From positions 1 through 28,876 of the IMG/VR virus record IMGVR_UViG_3300037485_000837: 28,876 bases of DNA. The stretch is one strand, 5' to 3'. Positions within the stretch are counted from its first letter, which is position 1, and each line of letters begins with the position of its first letter. Source of the stretch: a virus. This document shows, piece by piece, positions 8,707 through 19,800 of the stretch. The notes under the pieces were generated by a model, which saw only the letters and a program-made list of their open reading frames with translations, was not told the DNA's origin and did no database searches. The position numbers and the translations under genes are program-made.

Positions 8707-9425
8707 TATCTATTGTGTTTTTTAAAACTTCTATTTATTTGTTGAACTCCCGATTTAGAAATACCATATAAAGGAGCAATTTCTTTATACATTTTACCCT
8801 GCTTTATAAGTTCAATTATTTCACTTCTTTGTTCTTCTGTTAATTTACCTTTTGAAGATACTTTATTAGTTCTTCTTATTAAATGCTTATCTTCTTCTTG
8901 TACAATATAATTAGGTATATTTTTCCAGCTTCTTCCTGCTTTAATCTCAGAAATAGTTGTAATTTTAACATTATACCTTTCAGCAATTTCTTTTAAGGAA
9001 ATATTAAAAGCTAACATTTTCTTAATATCATATATCTCTTCAATAGATATTTTAGAATTAGTTTGCCCCTCATTAAAAAGTTTAATCCTTGTTTTTGACA
9101 TTTTATCTATAGTTGAAGAATCTAACTCTACACAATCTCCACCTGTAGTTAAATTTAAACCTTTAGTATTATTTCCTCTAAAACTATCAAACTCTTTAAC
9201 ATACTTTTTTTCTAAAGCATTTAATTCTTCTCTTGTAAAATCTCCTTTTTCAATAATTTCAAATTTATGATTTTGTACACCATGTCTAAGAAAAGAATTA
9301 TATAGTAAAACTTGAGCAGAGCATCTAAGTTCTTTATATCTATTAAGTCTATATTCAACATCTTTAGATTGTCCAATATAGATTTTACCTGTTGGTGATG
9401 TTATTTTATAAATTCCTGATTTCAT
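8706..9425 (-). CDS. GIY-YIG homing endonuclease
   Basis: 239 residues from the chosen start. The N-terminal nuclease domain shows GIY at 4-6, YIG at 16-18 (spacing typical of the family), the catalytic Arg in VEYRLNRY (26) and the metal-binding Glu in LEKKY (72), followed by GLNLTTGGD. The rest is a DNA-binding tail with two helix-turn-helix-like units, ISLKEIAERYNVKITTISEI and MYKEIAPLYGISKSGVQQ. Such enzymes cut an intron-less or gene-less allele and are copied into it by repair. An upstream Met at 9458 keeps the frame open, but it overlaps the -7 box of the gene's own promoter, so the Met at 9425 is the better start. It sits between two genes that appear to be halves of one, and its stop overlaps the next start. 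Its GC content is about 22% in a counted 60-base sample, well below the flanking virion genes. Confidence 0.93.
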   Translation of the reverse strand: MKSGIYKITSPTGKIYIGQSKDVEYRLNRYKELRCSAQVLLYNSFLRHGVQNHKFEIIEKGDFTREELNALEKKYVKEFDSFRGNNTKGLNLTTGGDCVELDSSTIDKMSKTRIKLFNEGQTNSKISIEEIYDIKKMLAFNISLKEIAERYNVKITTISEIKAGRSWKNIPNYIVQEEDKHLIRRTNKVSSKGKLTEEQRSEIIELIKQGKMYKEIAPLYGISKSGVQQINRSFKKHNR

Positions 9426-9444
9426 ATTTAGTATATTAGAAGTA

Positions 9445-9476
9445 CAAAGATACAACATTAATTTGTAATTTCCAAA
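9445..9476 (-). promoter_or_regulatory. Bacteroides-type promoter of the GIY-YIG gene
   Basis: On the minus strand TTTG (9476-9473) is followed after 20 bases by TATCTTTG (9452-9445), an exact fit to the Bacteroides primary-sigma consensus TTTG (-33) and TAnnTTTG (-7). The -33 box begins two bases after the stop of the 456-residue gene, and the start codon at 9425 would fall some 13 bases beyond the expected transcription start. This gives the endonuclease transcription independent of the virion operon and supports a Bacteroidota host. Confidence 0.75.
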
Positions 9477-9478
9477 TT

Positions 9479-10849
9479 TTAATCACATTTAATTTGTAAT
9501 TCTCCACTCTTTTTTAGTTCATTAATAATTTCATCAGGGCTTTTTATATCACGACTTTTTTGGAAAATGTCGCTCTGTACTTCTAATATTCTACGAGTTT
9601 TAGTAGGAACACCTTTATTAATATTTTTAACAGTATTATAGGCTTCTATTACCCATTCATCTTTTAATGATGCTTGATTTCCATTTTCATCTTTAGCGAT
9701 ACCACCTACAACATACCATTTACCATCTTTTCTTTTTTCATATACTATTTGTTCCATAGTATCAGGTTCAGAAAAAATAAATCTATTTTCAACTATTTGC
9801 TCTACTTTAGTAACATCTGCAATATTATTTTGTAAAGATTTATCATCACTTCTAAACCATCCAATACCTTTATCTGTAGCAAATTGAGCATGACCTTTAA
9901 TACTAGGTGTAATTAAAGGTGTGGAAAACTCTTGCTCTGTATAATTAGTACCACCGGGTACTGTTAAATTAGCGTAGTATTGAGTAGGTTTAGTATTTTC
10001 CATATCAGCAATCTGTTTTTTACTTTTTTCAGTAAGTACAGGTCGCATATCAATTATATTACCATCTTCATCTAACACTTCTTCATAATCAAATTCAGGT
10101 TCTATTGGTTCAGGTTCAAAATTACCATCACCTCTATCTACCATTTTATAATCTTTACTTTTTTCTTTAGCAGTATTAACTTCAACAGTATAACTATAAT
10201 TACTGGCAAGTTCTGTAATAATCTGCTCTCTTGTATTATCACTTATTTTATCATTAAGTTGATCTTGCTTAAATAGCTGTTTATAGTTAGCAAATCCGCC
10301 TAATTCATTAAGTGTCTTATCAAGTGTCCATCCTACTTTTTGAGCTTTACTGAACATTTGAACTGCTCTGTCAGACATTAAGATATCAACAGGTTTGAGT
10401 GTATAATCTACTTGTTTAAAGATACTTCTTCCATCAGTAGTTTTCAGAATTCTCATCTGATTACCAGACTTTTTATGGTACTTTCCCGGTATAGGATGTA
10501 ATTTAAAAAGTTCTTTACGTACCTGAAGATTTACCTTATTGATCTTTTGGGTTGCTCTACCAAGATCTCCAAATTCTTTCATCCAATATGAATTGGAGAT
10601 CTTCTTTTGAGAAAATGATTCTTTTGTATGACTGACAATGAATTCAGCAAGTTCATCTACAGATAATTTACGTAACTCACGTGCTTCCTTATACCAACCT
10701 ATCTCAGATAGAAGCTTAGTTCCTGTAGGAACTATTTCATTGTTACGCCTCCAAGATTCTGTTGCGTCCTGTTCGTTATTATCAAGATTATGTAATAATA
10801 CCTTCCACTCTATAGTATGTTTAGGTGGGCATTTTTGTCCTTCTTCCAT
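9479..10849 (-). CDS. Virion/cargo-type protein with the first half of a polyvalent-type domain
   Basis: 456 residues. The N-terminal ~200 are helical and charged, unrecognised. Residues 291-434 look like the first half of a domain seen in phage polyvalent proteins: YYANLTVPGGTNYTE (GGTNY at 299-303), GH at 319-320, GWFRSDD (330-336) and ILEVQSDIFQKSRD (421-434). In that family the EIQSDWHQKGR-like motif is normally followed by a W-K-A-G-W-TGE-like block; here that block is in the separate 1630-residue protein, and the protein stops 22 residues after the motif. The start overlaps the stop of the giant gene (TAATG), so the two are translationally coupled. A homing-endonuclease gene follows directly. 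I take this as the upstream part of a split ancestral gene. The C-terminal half has a lower GC content than the N-terminal half. The biochemical function is unknown. Confidence 0.8.
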   Translation of the reverse strand: MEEGQKCPPKHTIEWKVLLHNLDNNEQDATESWRRNNEIVPTGTKLLSEIGWYKEARELRKLSVDELAEFIVSHTKESFSQKKISNSYWMKEFGDLGRATQKINKVNLQVRKELFKLHPIPGKYHKKSGNQMRILKTTDGRSIFKQVDYTLKPVDILMSDRAVQMFSKAQKVGWTLDKTLNELGGFANYKQLFKQDQLNDKISDNTREQIITELASNYSYTVEVNTAKEKSKDYKMVDRGDGNFEPEPIEPEFDYEEVLDEDGNIIDMRPVLTEKSKKQIADMENTKPTQYYANLTVPGGTNYTEQEFSTPLITPSIKGHAQFATDKGIGWFRSDDKSLQNNIADVTKVEQIVENRFIFSEPDTMEQIVYEKRKDGKWYVVGGIAKDENGNQASLKDEWVIEAYNTVKNINKGVPTKTRRILEVQSDIFQKSRDIKSPDEIINELKKSGELQIKCD

Positions 10850-13800
10850 TATACTCCTTTACAACGTTTAACTATTTCTTCTGCTTCATTTGGTTTTACT
10901 TCAATAAGGTCTTTGAATTCCTCATTATCAGTAAACCCTTCAGCTTCTTTCTGTATACCTGCAATTGCGTCTATCGTCAGTTCCTGTATCTTCAATGCAC
11001 TCTTTATTATACTACCATACATGCTCGCATCAAATGATGATGTATTAGGATTACTCAATCTACCTAACATATCCGCAACCACTCTCAATGTTTTTTTACG
11101 GTCTTCAGGAGTAATAGTTTCATTTTTATTGATAATAGGAGCAGCAGGTTTTACTATCTTTTCAGGGGTCAATACTTTAATATATTTATATATACTCTGT
11201 ATCTGATGTGTCAATCTATTAAGGTCAAACTCAATAAACTGATTGTTTATACCCAAAGGAGGCAGTACTTTATACAGAGCATTATTAGCACCATCGTTCT
11301 TTACATACTTAAGTAGTACAGTAGCAGTTCTCTTACCTTGCTTTATAGGAGACTTGATGTATTTCACAATTTCTCCTTGCTTACCTGTTATAGGGTCATT
11401 TGACGCCATATTTACAAATTTAGAAGGTACTGCCAAATGAAATTCCCCATCCAATTGTCTGGTGGATATCTCCTTATTCTCCCGCGCATCCAAGAATGGT
11501 ACACTCTTGAGTTTTCTATAACCGTTACGTACTATCTGCTCAAATAGACCTTCCATCTCATGTGGATCTGTTATTCTATCGAACATAGGTTTCATTCTCT
11601 CACTACCTTTCTGATATTCTCTATAGCTGTAATCAAGGTTAGTATTATGTAGAGTGAACATGAAGTCCATAGGTACGAGATCTGTAAAACTATTGTAATT
11701 GAAAGTATGTCCTGAACTGAAGAATGCATATTTAGCAAGATCTACTCCGAGTATTCTCTCTTCTTTAACTTCAGAATATATCATACGTTTCCAAGCATTC
11801 TTGATAGCTTCCATGTGTATCTCATCAAGACCGTTCCTATTGAATGCAATATACTTGAAAGGTATTCTATCTTTCTTTTTATTACTATTCTCATCAGTAC
11901 GTGTCTGAAACTGTTCCAATATTACATTGTATGGACTATCAGGATTCGCATTTCTATACTTACTCAATCTCTTAGGAGTTGTAGTAATTACACGTTCCAC
12001 TTCAGAAAATGGTTTACCTTTCACTTTAATATAAGACTCTTCACCGATCATCATATTGAAATCGGTATGTTGGAATGTCTTATAACCAGTTACAAATGCA
12101 GTCATTATATAACGGTATATTGAGTTTATCTCTTCTGCATCCAATTCACCATTTCTCTTGTACAGTGCAAATCTCTCTACTATTTTATCGAATATAGGTT
12201 TTTCATAAGGAAGATCAGCTATATCAAGAATGATATTCTTTCCCTGAGTTGTCTTTTCTATAAATTCTCCTTGAGACTCTTGTGTTACAGGAGCTTCTTG
12301 TGTACTATTCCAATCATATTTATTAATTAGATAATCTAAAGCAGTAGCATGAGAGGGTTCTCCAAGTTCTTTATAGTAAAGAATAGATTTATTTTTAAGT
12401 GTTCCCGATTTAATCTCTTCTCTAATCCAATTAGCTCTTTTATCTTGTGAGCTAATTACCCAATCAATGTATTTTTCAACAGCTTCTTTAACAGTTTCTA
12501 CTTTAATTAACCCTTGAGTTTTTCCAGTAGGAGCATGACTAAATGGATTACCAAAATGCTCTTCTGTATTAGGTATTCTTGTAGATATAATACCTCTTGC
12601 ATTAAAAGCATTAGTCATGTTCTTTAAGTCTGACCAAGGTTTTATTACTACATTACCAGTAGCTGTCTTATCTCCTAATTGCGAATAGATATCAACTTGT
12701 TGTTCTTCTACTGTTGGTTGTTCTACTACTTCTTGAGGAGTTTCAACTATTTCATCAGATACATTATCAATCTCTGTAAAATCTATCCATCCCATATTGA
12801 CATGAAGATTCTCTGATGCTCTTGACATACCTACATAACCTAATGACTGTCTCTCTGTAGACATCTGCTCACCATTTTCAAGTATCTTAATATCAGATTT
12901 TATGATGGTATTCGCATCAAAGAATACATTCTTAGTAGTTCTTCCCTGTGATTTATGAATAGTTATTGCATGTCCATAATCAATACCTTTTTCAAGAATG
13001 AATTTGGTCTTTTCGCTACCATAAAGAGTTCGATGTTCATTAGATGGATTTGATTTATCATATTTTTCCATCTTATTGGTCTTATGATTATATATCATAT
13101 CCTGATCAATATCCAACTTTGCTAATCTTTGAGCCAGATTATCTATTGCACTATAATAACCTGACCATCTTTTTGCTCTTTTAGCTTCTTCTAAAGCTGA
13201 GTATAATTGTGCAAATTGGCTACTTAAATATTTATTGTTCAGGTTAAGTTCCTTATCAGTAAGATCATTTTCTAACGCTCCTTCAGAATTAAGTGGTAAG
13301 TATATTGTACGGGAAACTTCAGGTACTTTACGGAATCCTTTTTCTCTAAGATCATTAAGTCTTTCGGAACGTAAGTTTAACTGATAACCTGTATAAAAAT
13401 CTGTCTCTACTTTATTTATGTTCTGAATAGTAAATCCTACACTATTAGCAAGATTACCTCTTTCTATCTGTTTAGAAGCATATCCAAGATATCCCATCAC
13501 AATATCACCTACCTGTGGTGGACCTGTTCTTTTAAAGATACGCTCACGAATAAGCTTATTCATTTCAGATACACTATTATTGGTATACCCTATAAAATCA
13601 GTATTCTCAGGATCACTTGTTACTGCATCTCTGAGTTGTATAAGAAAATCTTTTCTATTATCATAGAATTTAAGATTTTCAGTATTCTCCTTGGTTTTAA
13701 ATAACTTGAATGTCTTAGAGTCTCTTACATTCTGTAGAACATTTTTGATATTATTGTTACTTGTTCTATGGATAATATCCAAGTTAACCGAAGGATTTTC

Positions 13801-16800
13801 AGTAAAAGCGGTACTGATACTCTTTTCTTTAGGATTTGTAGCAGCTACTTCTGGTATCTGTTTTTTATCTCCTAAGAAGATTATCTTATATCCAAGATCT
13901 CCGATCTCTTTAAGACGTTGATAATCCTTTTGTTGAAGCATAGATACTTCATCTACCACTATATAGTTACTAAATCCTAATGCCTCCTCTGCTTTCTTAG
14001 AAAGTATTGCTTTTCCTGTCTTTTGATTAGTAGCCATACTACTTGCTACTGTCATAGGAAGATTGGTATTACCAGTTTTCATAGTAGCAACTGCAAGCTC
14101 TACAGTAGCAGCGTGGGTAGGTGCTAAATACAGCATATTAGAACTTAGGTATTTACTTAGATAACCTATAATAGAAGTTTTACCAGTACCGGCTGCACCT
14201 TGAAGAACAAATCTATCCTCATTACTTTTAGTAAAATCTATCAGCTTCTTAAGTGCGTTTTCCTGATCACTTGATAACTTGAATTCAGTGTTTATAGTCT
14301 TACCTTTATATTCAAAGATCGGTTTACCTTCTTCAAGGGATTTAGTAGGGGTCTGTACAACAGGTTTTACAAAGACTTTTTCAGTGACTTCATTAGAGGG
14401 CATCTCAATACCATACTTATAGAAACTCTCTACAAATGGTACTACTCCACTCTCAATGAACTTATTGAATCCTGTGATATGTTCTCCATCAGCAGCCTTA
14501 GCATCTCTCCAAGTTCTCTTAGATACAATGATATTTGCGTACATAGGTCCTGCTGCTTTACCTACAGCATCGAAACGCATACCGTTCATTGTCTTAGTAA
14601 GTGCTTGTGTCTGCTTGAAGGTACTCCTCATCAATTGATAGATACTGAAGTTTGTTTTCAATGTATCAATACTATCAGGATTCTTAAAGGTATCAACTAT
14701 GGTATTCTTAGTAACCCTTACTTCAGTACCACTCTTCTCAAACGCTGTTAGTGCTTTTGTACCTTCTGCTTTAATGATAGATTGTCGCACTTCTTCCATA
14801 AGAGTATCCAACACCTTATCAATAGCTACAACAGACTTACCTTCTTTAGCAAGCTCCTTACTGAATCTTTTAGCAGCAGGAGATGCTACCATCAACATTA
14901 CAGCATTAGGATCATGTCCTACACGTATCATAGTGGCTATAAGGTCACTTGTAGTCGTAGTGATATTAAGGAATGATGCCATTGGATCCTTAGCATTATC
15001 AACATAAGCAGCAATGAATTGTGCTAATGATGAAGATTTAAATTTCTTAAAAATATCAAACTTATCGGAAAGATCTTTCAGTACTTTTCCATTGAATGCT
15101 ATTCCTTTAGGTAATTTGAAATCTCCTTCAGTTACCAATGCATGATGTACGTTCTGATTAGCACCTTGACCGATAAGTGCAGCACCTGTCATATTACGAT
15201 TGAATATCTCTCTCTGTGTAGATGGCAACATCATATTGAGGGTTTCTGCAACATTACCCTCAAGCGCAAGTACTTCCTTCTTAGCTTCTTCAAGCAGTTT
15301 ATAGTTACCCGGAGTAAGCTGCTTTTTCATAGTATCTGAATGAGATAGTATAGCATATTTGATATCCAGTATAAGGTTATCTCTACTCTCCTTAGTGGTC
15401 ATTCCAGATTCTATCTTAACAAGACCATCTTTGGTATTCTCAAAGTTATACATCATACCGAACAGCTTATCAATATCAAAGTCAAGACCTGCAATTGTAG
15501 TAACTTCATCAGGCATGATAATCTGCCCACCTACTCCTTCAAGATAACCTATTACCTTAATATGGAACATTGAATATTTACCCTCTGTAGGGATACGATA
15601 GAATACTCCCATCTTCAGTTCATCAGGAACTTTAGAGACATCCAAATAACCATCTTCACCTACATAGTGATCATACATTGCTCTTGCATGTGCAGGCATT
15701 AATACTTCTACTTCTTTGATGTAAGAATTACCATTCTCATCCTCTGCGATCACAAGTTCAGGTTTACGAAGTCCTGCTGCATTTATCTTCTCATAACCAT
15801 AGGAAGAAGCATTAAAGAGAGATACTCCATATGCTTTCTGTTTAGTTACATTGTTCTTAAAGTATGATGACAGAATAGCTTCTACCTGATATACTATATG
15901 AGCATCCCATAAAGGTAATTTAGTTTCTGTCCTGTTCTTATCTACCCAATCAAGTGCATTGAGCATATCTTCACCCATCTGTCTCTCAACAACTTCTTTT
16001 CTAAGTGCTGTGACTATACCATTGAGATCAGGTGTACCATCAGGCTTATAGAATATCTTCTTAAGTTCATCAAAAGACTCTTTGATATTAAGGTTGATGG
16101 CTTCCTGATATTGTCTGAATACTTCAGTGCCTATCATAGGTTTACCTCCTACATTATATGTAAGAGATTTATCCATATCCTGAGTGATAAGCTTACGATC
16201 TTGTGTACCTACATTATTCTCACTGTCTCTATAGTGTTCAGGAGTCTCCTGTTGAATAGCATATTTACTATTCTCCATCCTATGAACAGTCTTGTTATTG
16301 ATATCATCAATGCTATCAAGTCTATTGAACTGTCCTACCTTTACAGCAGAACCGAATATCACTGCATCCACAAGTCGTTTATTCTCATCGAATACTACAG
16401 TACCATCTTTCTTGAACTCGTAACCCATCTTCTCAAGTACCTTTTGAAGTTTAGGATTACCTTTAGCCATTCGAGGAGTAAGTAATGCCTCACTGTTCTT
16501 TATCTGTGTAGGCACTACATGCACATCTCCGTTCTCTCCTGTAATGAATCTATGAGTATAGTTGAATGGTTTCACTACATTCATCATCTCTCCTTTAGGA
16601 TTCTTAGGCGGCTTACCTAATATCATCTCATCATATTGCTCCTGTAGCTCTTCAGTCCATTTAGCAGTTCCAAGATATATCTCTCTCATTCTGAAGAGGT
16701 CAATGACTGTAGCAGCATCTGTATTATTCAAGCCTCCCTTACTAGGATCTTTAGGATCATCTTCTACTCCATAAGCTATGCGTATCCACTTATTCTCCTC

Positions 16801-19800
16801 TCCGGGAAATGTCTTATTGATAAGATCTTTATGCTCTGTGCGTATCTTCTGCTTGTCTACTTCGGTAGGGTCAGTAACATATGCAACATAATAATTAGGA
16901 CGTACGATTACACTCTTACCATTCTTCAGTAGAAACTCATTTTTAGTATTCACTGAGATATGATTCTGTGGAGAGTGTATCTGTTTGATACGTTTGTAAA
17001 CATCCACAAAGTCAACATTACCATCTTTAGATTTATACTGAGCAACATCACCTCCGAAGAGATACATTGTCTGTATATTCATATACATACGATTCATCAG
17101 GTAATCATTCAATCTACCATCCTTAAGACCATCAAGAACATTCTTACCTAACATTCCTGTGTTATCCTCATAACTTATGATACCGTTCTCATCTTTTACT
17201 TCTGTGAGAATATCATCGGTAAAGAGTTTTTGCTTCTCAAGTTTAAGGTGTTCTCTTAAAAGATTCTCTACTTCTTTTCTGAAGTTATCTCCATCGAGAT
17301 TCTTTCCATTCAATCCTGCAAATATCTGATACTTAAGACCATTCTTAATTAGATTATATGGAATATCCTTAGTATCACCTTTATCTACACGTTTCTGTAA
17401 CCATTCGATACGATCTTTTTCCTGTTGTGCAGTCTGAATGAGTTTCTCAAGAATAATAGTACTACTCTCTTTCTTCCAATACATGAAAGCTGTATTACTA
17501 CTATCAGAAAGTATAGGTATCATATAATATGCCCAAGAATCCTCACGGTCTTCTTTAGGATTCATCCAGTAATTGATCTGCAATGCTTCCAACTGTTGTG
17601 GAGACATATTAGCATATTCAATAGGATTGTCCTGACCTTCCATATCGTATGACGTGAAATATGCAATAGCAGTTTTTTCAGCAGCTTTAAGATCTTTCAA
17701 TTCTTCCATTATAGGAGAATTCTTGTAGAAAGCAGTTCTCATATAAGCATCAATGAATGCTACTCTATCAGGTCCTGTAAGATTAAGCATATGATCTAAC
17801 ATGAATCTATTATCCACATTGGTCATTATCTGCTTGTCTCCACTTCTGAATATAGGTTTATATGTATCTTCTTTACCATTAGCAATGGTCTTAGACATAT
17901 CTCTAAGTGCATAGAATTTACTGTCTTTACCATAAAAAGGATTTTTTCCGTCAACCATTGTGGTCAGTACAGCCTCAAATCCACTTTTACCAATGAATGT
18001 CTTAAAGGATTTTTTACCCTCAATTGTCTCTGGAAATACTTTATATAAGGTATCCTTAAGTACAGGCATATTGATTTTCTTCAATATATCAAACAATGTT
18101 TCTACATGTTCTTCTTTAAGAGGAGCATTTTTATCAAGCTTATTTGTTTCAGTTATGAGTACCTTAAGAGTATCCAAATGTTCTTGGGGAACGGTTGATG
18201 TCTCTGTACTACCATCAAACATCGGAGAATTATAGAAACTATCTTTCCAACTCTCTACAATATCCTTAGATAGATTCTCTCTATTGGCTATGAATGAAAG
18301 CGTTTTGATGCTTTGATTTCCCTCTGCATCATATGTCTTTTCACCCGTTACTCCAATGAAAGCTACTTTACGCTTATTACCCATGTTCCTCCACATCTCA
18401 ACAGATATCTTAGAATCATCTTCCAGTATCTGAATCACTTGTTGGTATGAAGGGAACATCTCAGCAACCTTACTGAGTTTATCATTCATTTCACTCTCAT
18501 TACGTGCATCTACAAGACTATTGGATAGCTTTGCATACACCTTCATAGGACTTTCATATATAGGGTATCCTGCAACATCTCTATCTTTCTGTACAGTTGC
18601 GAATGCCATCTTAGCACGTTCAGAAAACTTACTATAGTGATCTCTAAAGACATCTACCTGCCATCCTTCAAGGATACCTTCATCAGAAGCAAGTTCATCA
18701 TGTTCAACATCTTCATCAGATACTATTCTGTCAATTGATATTCCAAGACCGAATCTTACTGAAAGATCCTGTGCTGCACGAGGTAATATTGATGAGAATA
18801 CATATCCACCATTTGAGGTCTGAGTAGCAAACTTGGACACTACATCTGTAATGTATTTTGCACCATCTTCTGAATATTTAGCACCATTCTTTTTAAAGTC
18901 AGCTTGAATTATCTGATATGCAGTAGCATATAATCCTTGAATAGTAAATCGTGAACGTACTTGTTTATCATATTCTCTAAGAGTAGCCAATTCAACTACT
19001 GTTTCTTTAGGAAGTTTCTTTTCTCTACGGTAGAGGTCTTCTAATACTTTTCTCCCTGCTACTGATAAGACTCCTTTTTTACTCACCCGTAGCATTTCTC
19101 TTACAGCCTCTCCTTTAGAAAGATTCTTAGATAGTTGTAAGTGACTTCTGAATATTTCAATTCCTTTTCCTATAACTACTGAGTTGATAGTATTAATAGC
19201 CATTGCTTCTCCCCTTGGAGTAAGTCCTTCAGAACTATATGTTCTACTGAAACGTGTTATATCCTTAGTAAATGTTATCTTCTGCTTGAAAGGATTATAT
19301 AGACCCTTATCAATACGATACATATAATCGTCTATGGTAGCATCACCTTTGATACCTATTCTCTCAGCAGCTATCTGTATAAGATGGTATAGTTTCTTAA
19401 AGAAACTCAATACTTTTGCTGATAGACCAGTTTTCATTTTACCTTGAGTAAGTTTATACTCCATAAAATGATCTGCCATATTCTCCTCCTTATCAATAGG
19501 ATTTTTACCTTTGAATTCTTTCAGTAGAATACCTCTCTCATTTTCATTCAGTAGTATATGAAATACAGCATGAAATGCCTCATGGTACACTGTACCTTCC
19601 TTAGCATGAGAAGCTATGTAAACACTACCGTTTTTGAACAATCCCCATAATTCAACTCCTCCATTATCAGAGATCTTCTTAAGATCATCCAATACACTTA
19701 TTGGAACATTAGGATAATTCTCTTTGAACCATGCTAATTCTTCTTCACGATTCCATACTTTATAGTCTCCTTTAACTGCTTTGCGGGACATTTTAACATC

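Noticed and set aside
9426-9458. Met at 9458 as start of the GIY-YIG protein
   Set aside because: The extra 11 codons overlap the -7 promoter box and add nothing conserved; the Met at 9425 precedes the GIY motif by the usual few residues.
8706-9481. Group I intron carrying the endonuclease
   Set aside because: There is almost no non-coding sequence: the endonuclease runs from just after one stop into the next start, the downstream frame is closed by TAG two codons before its ATG, and no intron core helices were seen.
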